Shown here: piece by piece, positions 12,011 to 22,680 of the stretch
How positions within the stretch are numbered: the stretch's first letter is position 1
Layout: each line of letters starts with the position of its first letter
Origin: Piliocolobus tephrosceles
Taxonomy: Eukaryota > Chordata > Mammalia > Primates > Cercopithecidae
DNA: 64,000 bases
Direction of reading: 5' to 3'
Assembly: GCF_002776525.5 (NCBI RefSeq)
Contig: NC_045438.1
Location: forward strand, 161,934,678-161,998,677
Notes under the pieces: generated by a model
Databases searched by the model: none
Told to the model about the DNA's origin: nothing
Seen by the model: only the letters and a program-made list of their open reading frames with translations
Translations under genes and position numbers: made by a program

Positions 12011-12480
12011 CAGAGAGCTCATGAGCCAAGTGGCCATGGTGGCACAAAGGAAGGTTCAGGGCTCAGCAACAGGACTGATCTGACTATGACCACCTGTGAG
12101 TGCCCAACCTGAGACCAACACTGAGTCCCTGTCTCTCACCATTCCCCAGGGTTATCAGCCAGCCAGCTGATTCCAGCATCATGGTATTCCACAAAGCATT
12201 GCTTCTGACCAAGGAACTCACTTCTCAGACAAAGAAGTGTGGCAGTCAGCTCACACTCATGGATTTTACTGATCCTACCTCATCCCCCATCATCCTGAAG
12301 CAGCTGGATTGATAGAAAAGTGAAATGATTGGCCTTTTGAAGATGCAGTTGCAGCACCAGCTGGGTGAGAATACCTTGTAACACTGGGGCAAGGTTCCCC
12401 AGAAGGCAGTGTATGCTCTGAATCAGCATTCAATACATGGTACTTTTTGTCCCATATCTAGGACTCACCAGTCTAGGAAT
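12011..12480 (+). pseudogene. ERVL integrase remnant with an apparent core deletion
   Basis: The N-terminal zinc-binding part is traceable (RAHEPSGHGG near 12016 and CECPT near 12098). At 12201-12225 an ASDQGTHF segment, the region of the second catalytic Asp, is present, followed by sequence matching the PEAAGL helix near 12295. Between about 12160 and 12180 the text jumps from the post-zinc region straight to the strand before SDQG. The stretch that should hold the first catalytic Asp therefore appears to be deleted, by my estimate some 180 bases. Stops occur after the PEAAGL region. Confidence 0.65.
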
Positions 12481-13032
12481 CAAGGGGTGGAAATGGGAGT
12501 GACATGACTCACTGTTACTCCTAGTGACCCATTAGAAAAACTTTTCCTTTCCATTCCCATGGCTTTATGCTCTACTCTCCTAGAGGTCTTAATTCCAGAG
12601 GCAGAAATGCTTCCACCAAGAGACACAACAATGATTCCACTGAACTTGAAATTAAGACTACCACACAGCCACTTTGGGCTCTTCATGCCTCTGAGTCAAC
12701 AGGCTAAGAAGGAAAGTACAGTGCTGGCTGGGGTGATTGATCTGGACCACCAAAAGGAAATTGGACTACCACTCCACAATAGAGGTAAGGAAGAGCATGT
12801 CTGGAATATGGGAGATTCCTTAGGGCATCTCTTAGGATCACCATGCCCTGTAATTAAGGTCAATGGAAAACTACAGCAACACAATCCAGACCTGAGTAAG
12901 AATGGCCTAGACCCTTCTGAAATGAAGATTTGGGTCATCCTGCCAGATAAAGAACCACCACCAGCTAAGGTGCTTGCTAAAAGGAAGGGGAATACAGAAT
13001 GGATAGTGGAAGAAGGTAGCTATCAATACTAG
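12481..13032 (+). pseudogene. ERVL dUTPase-like domain; 157 codons still open
   Basis: ERVL elements carry a dUTPase (dUTP to dUMP + PPi) downstream of integrase. Here 12559-13032 is open for 157 codons from an internal Met. Visible parts are RDTTMIPLNLKLRLP, HFGLFMPLSQQAKK (position of the P..GL..RS motif, lacking the usual Arg-Ser), VLAGVIDLDHQKEIGLPLHN (the AGVIDxDYxGEI-type substrate-pocket motif, with Tyr changed to His), PCPVIKVNGKL, and a C-terminal tail ending EEGSYQY. Loss of the pocket tyrosine and of the Arg-Ser motif argues against catalysis. Most likely it is open by chance, but it is the longest intact piece of this provirus. Confidence 0.8.
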
Positions 13033-13219
13033 CTATGATGACGTGACCAGTTATGGAATTGAAAACTGTAATTGTCATGAGTAATTCCTCCCCATTTTGC
13101 TAAGAATATGTTTGGATTTATATACATGTATTAAACAAATAGCTTTGCTTTCTTTCCACTTTATCATGTAACATAAGATGTATTGACTTTATGTGAGTAT
13201 TTAAGTGTTGTTAACTTTA

Positions 13220-13523
13220 TTATTATTATTTTACTTTTATTATTGGGACAGAATCTCACTTTGTCGCTAGGCTGGAGTGCAGTGGAACCATCTTGGCTCA
13301 TTGCAACCTTTGGCTCCTGGGTTCAGGTGATTCTTCTGCCTCAGCCTCCTGAGTAGCTTGGATTATAGGCGCCTGCCACCGCCCATCTAATTTTGGTATT
13401 TTTAGCAGAGATGGGGTTTCACCATGTTGGCCAGGCTGGTCTCGAACTCCTGATCTCAGGCAATCCACCTGCCTTGGCCTCCCAAAGTGCTGGGATTGCA
13501 GGTGTGAACCACTGTGCCCCGCC
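13220..13523 (-). mobile_element. AluS-like, antisense
   Basis: This is a full-length antisense Alu with a degenerate (ATT)n tail and 'ccatgttggccaggctgg'. A 17-bp duplication flanks it: aagtgttgttaacttta at 13203-13219 and aagtatttttaacttta at 13524-13540 (two differences). It inserted in the ERVL 3' non-coding stretch. Confidence 0.92.
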
Positions 13524-13738
13524 AAGTATTTTTAACTTTACATCATAACATTTTATTTATGAGCTATCAGGAGAAGAGAAAACATCACTCAAGGACTTTA
13601 CTTTCTTTTCTGGGGAAGGATTAGTGCATTGTCAGCTGGACACAGGAGAGTTAGGTGGAACTATGACTTTGTTATTGTCATTGTCTGGAGATTAACTATG
13701 GTCTGAAGACATGTATATGTGTTGACAAGGGGTGGACC

Positions 13739-14315
13739 TGTGATGGCTAATTTTAGGTGTCAACCTGACTGAGTAAGGGCTATGTGGGTAGCTGGTAAGG
13801 CATTATTTCTAGGTGTGTCTGTGAGGGTATTTTGGAAGAGATTGGCATTTAAATCAGTGGACTAAGTAAGGAAGACCCGCCACTCAATGGGGGCAGGCAC
13901 CTTCCAGTCAGCTGAGGGCCCAGATAAAACAAAAAGGCAGAGGAAAGATGAATTCTCCCTCTCTCTTCTGGAGCCAAGATACCCTTCTTTTCATGCCCTT
14001 GGACATCAGTACTCCAGGCTATCTGGTCTTTGGGCTCTGGGACTTGCATCAGTAATGCTCTGGTTCATAGAACTACAACCCAGGACTGAGAGTTATACCA
14101 CCAGTTTCCCTGGTTCTGAGGCCTTCAGACTTGGACATAGCCATGCTACCAGCTTTCCTGGTTCTCCAGCTTGGAGACATCTTGTCGTCAGCTTCCATAA
14201 TCACATGAGCCATTTCCCCTAATAAATCTCCTTTCATCTCTCTCTCTCTTTCTCTCTCTCTCTCCCTCTCTTCCTCCTGTTGGCTCTGTGTCTTTGGAGA
14301 GCCCTGACTAATAAA
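13739..14315 (+). mobile_element. MLT2-type LTR, 3' LTR of the ERVL provirus
   Basis: It begins 'tgtgatggctaattttaggt', with 'gtgtcaacctgactg', 'ggtaaggcattatttctagg' and 'ccttcagacttggac', and ends 'gccctgactaataaa'; this is the order of MLT2 LTRs. A CT-rich microsatellite has grown at 14238-14276, just after an 'aataaatctcc' polyadenylation-like site. It adjoins the ERVL internal region, with a purine tract at the junction, so I treat it as the provirus 3' LTR. Confidence 0.88.
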
Positions 14316-15425
14316 CCATGTCATCCAGCAATTGCTCTCCTTAGTATTTACCCACATTAGTTGAAAACTTATGTCTACACAATAACCTGCACATGGATGT
14401 TGTATTAGTTTGTTCTTGCACTGCTATAAAGAACTACCTGAGACTGGGTAAATTATAAAGAAAAGAGGTTTAATTGGCTCACAGTTCTGTGGACTGTACA
14501 GGCTTCTGCTTCTGGCAAGGCCTCAGGAAACTTACAATCATGGTGGAAAGTAAAGGGAAGCAAGCACATCTTACATGGTGAGAGGAGGAGGAAGACAGAG
14601 GTGGGGGAAAGCTGCCATTCACTTTTAAAGAACCAGATCTCGTGACAACTCTATAACAGGACAGCACTAGAGGGATGATGCTAAATCATTAGAAACCACA
14701 CCCTTGATTCAATCACCTCCCACCAGGCCCCACCTCCAACACCAGAGATTACAATTCCACATGAGATTTGGGCAAGGACACAAATCGAAACCATGTCAGA
14801 TGTTTACAGAAACTTTATTAAAAACTGCCAAAAATTGGAAGCATCCAAGATGTCTTACAATAGGTGAGTGGATAAATAAACTGTGGTGCATCCAGACGAT
14901 GGGATATCATTCAGTGCTAAAAAGAAATGAGTTATTGAGCCACAAAAAAACCTAGGAGAATCTGAAATGCATATTACCAGTGAAAAAAGCCAATCTGAAA
15001 AAGCTGCATACTGTATGATTCCAAGTGTATGGCATTCTGGAAAAGATCAGTGATACCCAGGGGTTAAGAGGGAGGAAGGAATGAACAGCCAGAGCACCGA
15101 GTATCACACATTTTGTATGATACTATAATGATGGATACAGTTCACTCTACATTTGTCCATTACACATTTGTTGAATGCACAACACCAAGAGGGAGCCCAA
15201 ATGTGAACTACGGACTCTGGGTAATAGTGACGTGTCAATGTGGGTTCATCAGTTTTAACAAGTGTGCCATCCTGGTGGGGATTGCTGGTAAAGCGGGAGG
15301 CTGTGCATGTGTGAGAGTAAGGAGTATATGGAAAATCTTTATACCTTCCACTCAATTTTGCTGTGAAGCTAAAGCTGCTCTAAAAAATAGTCTCTTTTAT
15401 AAAAAGCCAAATAACGTATTTGAAA
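14316..15425 (+). mobile_element. L1M (L1MC-like) 3' end, split by an LTR
   Basis: In sense it shows the pre-3'UTR text of L1MC-age elements: 'actttattaaaaactgcc', 'attggaagcatccaagatg', 'ggtgagtggataaataaac', 'tgtatgattccaagtgtatg', then the 3'UTR 'ggtaatagtgacgtgtcaatg', ending 'gctaaagctgctctaaaaaa'. A THE1/MST LTR sits within it at 14401-14798. No open frame. Confidence 0.85.
14401..14798 (-). mobile_element. Solo THE1/MST LTR, antisense
   Basis: It starts 'tgtattagtttgttcttgc' and carries 'actacctgagactgggtaa', 'ggcctcaggaaacttacaa' and 'accagatctcgtgac', ending 'cgaaaccatgtca': the complement of a MaLR LTR. Perfect 5-bp duplications, gatgt, lie at 14396-14400 and 14799-14803. At 398 bp it is a little longer than typical THE1, so an MST subfamily is possible. 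Confidence 0.92.
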
Positions 15426-16279
15426 ATTTTAAAAAAGTGGTGATTTCACACCTGTGACTTCTAAGGGGGGAAAAAACAAAGTTTAGTGTAAGCAAATTCT
15501 TAACAATGACAATGAGCCTTGTTTTTTAAAATTACTTAATTCCATCTGTTGGCTATTCAAGGTCTTAGGACGTACTCTGCCACTAACTTAATCAGGCCTT
15601 GACCTTCTGAAACACATTTATACAGATATCTGTGGTTCAGGTTTCTTCCTTTAATAGTCTAGATTAGAATCCTCTTAGAATGTTCTTTCTAAGAAATAGA
15701 TCTAATTTTTAAGCAATATTCTACATTTTAAAATCCCTCAGAGGTGATATCATAATTAGCTTAATATAGGTTACAGATGGTTACATAAAGCAATAGTTAC
15801 AGATATATGCATATAAAAAGGTGAGTGTGCACACATATATACCCTTGCTCTGTCAGCTGAGAGGTCTAGAAGAAGGGCTGTGGTTATAACCCAGTAGCAG
15901 TGAGCACACCTAGTGCCCAGATCTTGTTTTCTGATACTAATAGTCTTCCATAAAAACAACAGGGTTCCTTAGGGAAATAATAATTCTAGGACCGGCACAG
16001 GAAATAGATAAGATGAACTTGAAGTATCTTGTATTCTAGAAAGTAATGGAAGTATTTTTTTTAAGCCATAATATCTCAAGGCATGGGGTGGGTGGGAGGA
16101 GGGTGTCAAAGAGACACAGGAGTGAATTAAAAGAGCTCCCAGTGGCCAAAACTTTATTTTGAGCAACAAAGTAAAATAATATGGAATATAAACTAAGTAT
16201 AAAGTAAATATTAATGAGTGCATACTAGTATAAATAAATTATTGCTTGAGTAAATAAATAACTGGAGGAAAACAGACAC
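15426..16279. other. Unassigned single-copy-looking sequence
   Basis: AT-rich sequence without a long frame or a repeat I recognise. Around 15950-16280 it may be a very diverged upstream continuation of the L1M 3' end that becomes clear at 16280. Confidence 0.5.
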
Positions 16280-17125
16280 ATGTGCCATGCAAAATTAATT
16301 TAGGTAGATACTTTCCCCTCAAGAAAGGTAAGCATAGCTTCCCACTCTTTGAGTGTGGGCTGCACATGGTAAGTTCCTTCCAAAGAGCATGACGTGCGTT
16401 GGAGAAGCCTGACAAACACTACCTTGTCAGATGATGAAGGCCAATGTCAGCAGTGAAAAGACACACTGATATCGTATATCCTTGTTGTAGTAGGATGACA
16501 ATGGCATTTTGCCCCCATGGTCTTCCTCCCCCAAATCCACAATTCCAGCCTAATCACAAGATAGGTGTCAGAAAAATCCCAGTTGAGGGATAGTCTACAA
16601 AATGCTTGACCAGTACTTTTCAAAACTGTGAAGGTCATCGAAAAACAAGGAAAGTCTGAGAAACTGTTACAGCCAAGAGGAACCTAAGGAGACGAGAGGA
16701 CTGAATGTAATAGGGTATCCTGGATGGGATCCTGGTGCAGAAAAAGGACTTTAGGTAAAAACTAAGTATGGACTTCAGTTTGTAATACGCTGTCAATATT
16801 GGTTCGTTAATTGCAACAAATGCATCATACTAAGGTAAGATAATAATAAGGGAAGGTCTGGGGCAGTTCCTTGCACCTGTAATCCCAGCACTTTCAGAGG
16901 TCAAGGCGAGAAGAATGCTTGAGCTCAGGAGTTCAAGTCTGCATTTATCCATGCTTGTGCCACTGCACTCCAGCCTGGGTGACAGGTAGACTCTCTTAAA
17001 ATAAATAAATACTCATAAATATATAAATAAACAGGGGAAAATAAATGTGTGGAATATATGGAGGCTCTCTGTACTATCTTCTCAATTTTTTTTCTGTAAA
17101 TCTAAAACTATTTTAAAAAGAAAAA
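16280..17125 (+). mobile_element. Old L1M 3' end with nested Alu monomer
   Basis: The 3'UTR text of an old L1 is clear: 'ccactctttgagtgtgggct', 'gacaaacactaccttgtcag', 'caaaatgcttgaccagtac', 'aaggtcatcgaaaaacaagg', 'atcctggatgggatcctgg' and finally 'ctgtaaatctaaaactatt' with an A-rich end near 17125. An Alu-derived monomer interrupts it at about 16856-17030. Confidence 0.75.
16856..17030 (+). mobile_element. Alu-monomer SINE (FLAM/FRAM-like)
   Basis: A single Alu-type arm: 'cacctgtaatcccagcac', 'gcttgagctcaggagttc', then 'gccactgcactccagcctgg' and a (AAAT)n-like tail. It has no second arm and no central A-rich linker, so it is a free monomer or an internally deleted Alu. Similar flanks (aataagggaa and aacaggggaa) may be its decayed target duplication. 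Confidence 0.7.
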
Positions 17126-20100
17126 TGTTTATTTAAAAAATCTCTCCAGAGACTGTGAAGTGCAGTCTCCCGGAGTCCGCGGCGGTGGTGGTGGGTGGAG
17201 GGTCCCTAGGCATTTCTAAGCAGTTTAAATGGTTGTGAATGTAAAGCGTTGTGAATGAATGGTGCACCTCCAGATGGAACTCAGTGCCTCTACACATGTG
17301 TGCGCACAGGTGTGCAGGGTTCTGTGTGTCCAGCAATAGCTTCTATGCACGAAAATGAGCAGGTTGTTCAAAGTCGGAATATTCACTCTGCCTAATGAAT
17401 TAAAAGAGAATGTGTTTTAGAAACACGCAGTGTGCACTCACACACACGTGCACGTTAAAAATGACTCTGGGGCAGCCCCATCCCTAGAGCTTTTCCTTTA
17501 AACTGCTTTGTCACCATCACAGATGGGTGAACATACCAGTCTTTTTTTCTCTACCAGAAAGTGACACTCCTTGACGCCTACCCTCTGTCCCTCGCCGCCA
17601 CACCACACCCCACTCTGCTTTGTTCTTCTTTTCAAGGCCTTCTGGCATCACCTCAAAATAAACTAAAATCTCTTCAAATTGGATCCTTGAATAATTCCAG
17701 AGGGGAGAGGTTCTTTGTAAATTCTGTTTGCTTACGGATTCCGTACAGTGTTTGCAAATTCTACAGTGTGGGAAGCCTCCAGACATATTTAAATCCCTTT
17801 TCCAATTACCCAGCTCCATCAAAGATGTCACTGACTTGAAGCAAAAATCCAAAAGGATTGTTTTCTTCAGAGCGTGTGTAAAACTCCAGAATTTTTTTAA
17901 AAAGCATGTTGCTTACAGGGTAGCATCACCTGGACACCAAGATGCATAGCTTCTGGCGGTCCATCTTGTCCTACTGGCTAATGAAAATCAGAGCTGGAGG
18001 GGCTGGGCCCTGCCTCTGGCAAGTGGTCCAGTTTCCCAGCATGTGGAGGATTTAGAACAAATTGGAAAAGAACATTTTAGAGCTGTGCCACCCACATTCA
18101 GCTTGGGTGCTCCCAGGAGCCACAGCTTAGCAAGAGCTACAAGGAGTTCATGAGAGCTGTCCCTCCCACCTCCTGAAAGTCTCCTCAGTGATAGAAATCT
18201 GATTGCCTTGGGACCAGGTTTGTTCCCTGTTTGAGAAGAGCAAGGTGACAAATTGCTAAATATTAGGCCTGGGAAGCTTTGTTGTCTTATTCCATAGCCC
18301 TTGGACTTTTGGGACTCTTACTTTGGAATGAAAATCTTGTGTTGCAGATGCTCATAGTCAAAAGGGTTTTCTATTGCCTCTTGGAGCTGTCTAGCTTCTA
18401 AGAGGATGAAGCCCCAAACAGTTCTACCCAGGAAATCCCCCACTGTCCCCTGGGGCAGAAATGATGGTCCTATGCCCTAACATGAAGTCTCATTAGGAAA
18501 GAAATCCAGCCATGCTATGTGATCTTCCGTGTATGTGCATTGATGTCCCTGTGTCCCTGGGACAGGAGCTGCTCTCTTGGGACCTTCTTTAATTAGAGAC
18601 TTCTCAGCCTGCCCTGGAGGCACACTCTGCTGAAGCAGGTGGCACTGCTGCTGATTGGGAGGCCAGGGCTTTTTTGTAGCATGGTCCTCTGTGGGGTCAC
18701 TTGGGCTGGTTTTCAGGTCTCTCTGATCAGGGAACTTAGGGCTTCTTCCTATTATGTTCTCATCCATTTTCTGATTTGGAATTGTATGCATAATGTCTTC
18801 CATGAACACGGTTTCCTCTGAACAAGCGGGAGGAACCATTTCCTACAAGGGCCTCATTCTTCTGGAAGACACATTTACAATTCATTGTTTCTCCTCCCTC
18901 TCCTGCTGACCCAGACACGGTACTGAATCCTTGGCCTTTTGTATGCCTTCTGTCCATTGAACAAGAATCAGTCCTTATCCTTAGGGGTCTTACTCTACCC
19001 TGGTCGGCCTTGGTTTTAAAACTGAAAACCTTCATTTTGGGAACCTTTTCAGTCCCTGGTAAACTGGACAGTTGGTCACTCTATCTGGGTGACCCCTCAG
19101 ATTCCCTCCTAGGTTTGGTAGCTGGCTCATTTTCCTAAACAAGATGTGCCAAGAGATGAACCCAGCATCCAGGAGTTGCCAAAATGCCTGTTTTGTTTTA
19201 TGGATAAATCCCTCTTGCTGGTGAGTAGAGGCAAACAAATGAAATGGAACCCCAGTGATGTGCACACAGAACCCCCAGGTCCCTGGACCCTTTGATCAGT
19301 AAGGCTGCATTTCCTGAATGTTTTTTCATGTGCAGATGCAATCAATGGACCACATGCAGCCATGCTAGGTGAAAGACTTCAGAGCCAGCTGCTTAGGATG
19401 CCTGGCTCAGCTTTCTAAGTGATGGGATGGAGAGGTTTACAAATGTAGCTAAGCCTGTGCAGTCCTGTTCACTGGGCTCTGGAAAACAAAGCAACACCCA
19501 GTACTCCATGAATAGAAACCATCTCTTGCTGCCACTGTTGTATTATAGTCTATGAGTTAAATGGGCACTAGGATTTCTGAGAAAGGAGGGATTCTGCTAG
19601 GTTTGAGAGACTGAGGAAGGCTCCTGGAAAGCAAGATATTGAGCTGTGCTTTGAGAAGTGATCTTTGAGGAAGAATGGAAAGGGACTCCCAGGGTCGTGT
19701 TCTGAAGCATAGAACCACACCATCAGTTCATGAATACATGTATACTCATGCACTTGGCTAACTTTCTCTTCTACCATTCTGTTTTTGGAAATGGAAGAGC
19801 ATCTCCAATAGTATTGATGCCAACTCAAAATTTAGTTGACTATACTATTTAAGCCTTCTAAGAAAATGAGCAATAGTGGGAACCTTAGTAACCCACTTTA
19901 GCAATAAAACATCTTTCCAGTGAGTATATTTTTTTCTCTTATTTTTCTTCCATTGTTAGTGGTTTTACTTCATTGTGATTATCATGCCTGTTACTTTGCT
20001 TTTATTAATTAAATTGTGGAAGGAATCATGCCAGAGATATATTTTCTCTAGTGTCTGAATCATATCCTGGGAACAAGTTTATATATGTGAATGTGAGTGT

Positions 20101-20745
20101 GCAGGGGGAAGAAGTGTTGATAAATGATGAGAAATTGGGGAAACAGTTGGGGAATAATGAGTGAAATGACTTGAAGTATGACTGTGAACTAATTTTCTCC
20201 TAGTAAATAAGATAGGCTCAGTCAAATGTGTGAATTAAGTTTTCTACGAGCTGTGCCTTCATTCTGAAGCTTTTTCCTTCTTTTCCCTTCTAGACTCAGA
20301 TTACCTTGTTTTCCTGCCTTCCTCTCACGTTAAAGCATGTGCTTAAAATCTTTGTTGAGTCTAAGAGGTAAATAGTAGCTGGAGAGTCAAACAAGGACCA
20401 CCTGTAATGTTGTTTTCTATTTTAATTAGAGGATTCTCAAACTACAAGCATGGTAGCTATAATTATGGAATATAGGTTATAGGATTGTTGGTGGGGGAGG
20501 GTTTTTAAGTAAAGGTCTTTTGAGGATCCTCCAGACCAATTACAGCATATCAGACTCCACCTAAAGATTAGGCCAGCTTTGACAGAGAGGGATTTAATCA
20601 AAGAAGAACATAAGAGGGAAAATTTATACTTGAATACCATAGTTCAGCCCATTGGAAAAACCGATGTTTCTGAATTAGATGAATATCTCCTCCCTTTTTT
20701 GTTTACTGCCTAACTACACTTCTTTAAAAGTCTAAATCTCTTTCT
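17126..20745. other. Unassigned sequence, 3.6 kb
   Basis: No repeat that I recognise and no convincing exon. The segment 17130-17210 contains a short GC-rich, CpG-containing stretch (near 'gagtccgcggcggtgg'), too small for a CpG island. On the minus strand between 19265 and 18477, three consecutive open frames of 78, 91 and 120 codons alternate between two registers (see findings). I could not link them to a known protein. Confidence 0.5.
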
Positions 20746-20935
20746 AAGAGAGAACCCATGGGACAGATAAAATCTAGGAGGAACAGAGGCAGATGCACTT
20801 GGCCCCAATACCTTGTCTTACCTGGACAGTCTTCTATGGGGACTAAAACTTTGGAGAGTCTGCATTTTGTTTTAATAAGGGAGTTCAATTCCCTTAGATA
20901 GATCATAAAAATGTATGCCTCTTAGTGAGCCAAAG
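20746..20935 (-). repeat. Arm 1 of a 190-bp inverted duplication
   Basis: The reverse complement of this interval matches 21929-22118 at 188 of 190 positions without gaps. The matching ends abruptly at both sides. On the minus strand it holds a strong 5' splice-donor consensus (CAG|GTAAGA, GT at 20821-20820) and a chance 60-codon frame shared with arm 2. It is not an Alu, L1, LTR or MIR that I recognise. Confidence 0.97.
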
Positions 20936-21164
20936 TAAGATTGATCTATTCCTATCAATCAATCTGCTAATGTTCTTTGAGGGTCTATATATGAAAGGCA
21001 TTTCGCTGCTTACTCTGTTTACAAAATGAACACATAGATACCTTCTTTACAAGGCTCTTTTAATAATTAGAGGTAGTCTACATGAAGGTTTTAGTAGTTA
21101 GTACAAAAGAAGCACTCAATAAATAGTTGCTGTTGCTGTTGTTTATCACCATTATTTCAGCTCA

Positions 21165-21335
21165 AACACTCCCTGATGCTTGATTTTGGACAAGTTAATC
21201 ACCTTCTCTGGGCCTCAGTTTTCTCTTTGGGAAAAATGGAGATAATATGGTAGCTCCTGCTTTATAAATATAAGTCTTAGATAAGATAACTTATAAAATT
21301 GCTTTGAAAACTATAAAACACTGATCAAAATATAG
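21165..21335 (-). mobile_element. MIR SINE, antisense
   Basis: 'ggacaagttaatcaccttc', 'tgggcctcagttttctc' and 'aaaaatggagataatatgg' are the complement of the MIR core. A preceding piece near 21060-21145 ('gaagcactcaataaatagtt') could belong to a second MIR or L2 end. Both lie in the spacer of the 190-bp inverted duplication. Confidence 0.75.
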
Positions 21336-21616
21336 AGAATTATCCTTCATCTCTTAGAAGGACGAGAGCTCAGTTCCAAATGAAAGGAAGAAGTCAAGTA
21401 TTCTTGTTATATCTCCTGTTGTCTGCAGTAGGCTTGGGAAGAGGTCTTGGGCCACATCTACTGTACTGGCCACTGACAGAGGCATAATGCTAGTTTTTTG
21501 GGTGTATAGGACATTAGAAAGTAGCATGGAAATTAGTCTGAATTCTCACCACCTGATTGCACCATCCATTTGTTCATTTATTCAGCACTTATTTCTTGGT
21601 AGACTTCCGAGAGAGA

Positions 21617-21629
21617 GAGAGAGAGAGAC
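21617..21629. repeat. (GA)n microsatellite
   Basis: A short uninterrupted GA run, in the spacer of the inverted duplication. Confidence 0.8.
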
Positions 21630-21928
21630 TATTTTTCCTGGCCTACTAATATTTCTGAGAACCTAACCAAGAGAATCTTTTCTTTAAATCTGTATTGCAG
21701 AGCAAAGTGGACTGATGCACATGGCTAAGGGGTGACTGGGAGCTCCCGAAATAATCCAGGCCTCTGACCTCAGACTGTAGGTGCTGCCTTCGAAGGACTA
21801 TGTGACTAGGATGCTGGAGATTCACAGAAAACCTCTGAGAGAGGCTTGGAAGGGCTAATGGTTTGTTGAGTTCCTGAGTCTGTGATAGTGATTATGGAAC
21901 ACTGTTTAGAAGGTGTTGCATAACGAGC

Positions 21929-22118
21929 CTTTGGCTCACTAAGAGGCATACATTTTTATGATCTATCTAAGGGAATTGAACTCCCTTATTAAAACAAAAT
22001 GCAGACTCTCCAAAGTTTTAGTCCTCATAGAAGACTGTCCAGGTAAGACAAGGTATTGGGGCCAAGTGCATCTGCCTCGGTTCCTCCTAGATTTTATCTG
22101 TCCCATGGGTTCTCTCTT
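21929..22118 (+). repeat. Arm 2 of a 190-bp inverted duplication
   Basis: The reverse-complement match of 20746-20935 (188 of 190). The two differences are C/T near 22024 and T/G near 22079. The spacer is 993 bp. On the plus strand it has a perfect-looking splice donor (cag|gtaaga, GT at 22043-22044). Whether it is used cannot be seen here. Confidence 0.97.
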
Positions 22119-22680
22119 CTTAAATTACAGTGGTCACCATTGCACTGACTTCCTTTCTAAAATTCTGTCCCCAAAGTAAACAAAAGATCACTTTTCTGAG
22201 TTCTTCAATTTTAAGGACTAGAATATTCTGGAGGACATTACTTAATGCCATAGAGGATAAAGGAAAGAAAGCAAAGACAGTGTAAAATACAGAGTGCAGG
22301 TTTCTAATGCGCAGCCAACGTCAGTTCCTACTCATTTTCCTCGTATGTGAGTCAAGAGGTATATATTCTTATCTCCGAGGATGGAACCACATTTTGCCTG
22401 AGCTTCCAGCTTCCCAATCCCTTACATTTTCTGCAGTTTCCTGTTCCTGTAGATCGTGTCTTAGACACTTTGTACATTTTGAGCAGAAGCCAAAGTCAAT
22501 AAACAGCCTCAAAGACCCTCACATAGTTGTAATTTCTAGTCTGCGAACTTTTCCCCAAGAGAATTGCAACATATATAGTAATACACAGTAATATATACAT
22601 TGCATGACCTTGTACTTCTCATGTAGCAGCCTTGCATTAATGGGCCATTGCAGGCCCTTGCATTAAAAAAACAAAAAAGC
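22119..22680. other. Unassigned sequence
   Basis: No repeat or exon recognised. A small tandem echo of 'ccttgcattaa' occurs at about 22630 and 22657, just before the Alu. Confidence 0.5.

Larger units (their letters stand above)
8650..14315 (+). mobile_element. ERVL provirus relic lacking its 5' LTR
   Basis: This is an endogenous retrovirus of the ERVL (class III) group: gag, protease, reverse transcriptase, RNase H, integrase and dUTPase remnants in order, then an MLT2-type LTR at 13739-14315 preceded by a purine-rich tract (caaggggtgg, near 13727). The dUTPase gene downstream of integrase and the absence of env both fit ERVL. There is no 5' LTR; homology starts abruptly near 8650. Frames are broken by many stops and shifts. 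An AluS interrupts the 3' non-coding part. Component entries follow. Confidence 0.9.

Noticed and set aside
17130..17210. Short GC-rich, CpG-containing patch
   Set aside because: Too short for a CpG island and no promoter elements seen.
21958..22179. 73-codon frame repeated at 20906-20724 as a conserved protein
   Set aside because: The matching frames result from the recent 190-bp inverted duplication, not from coding constraint.
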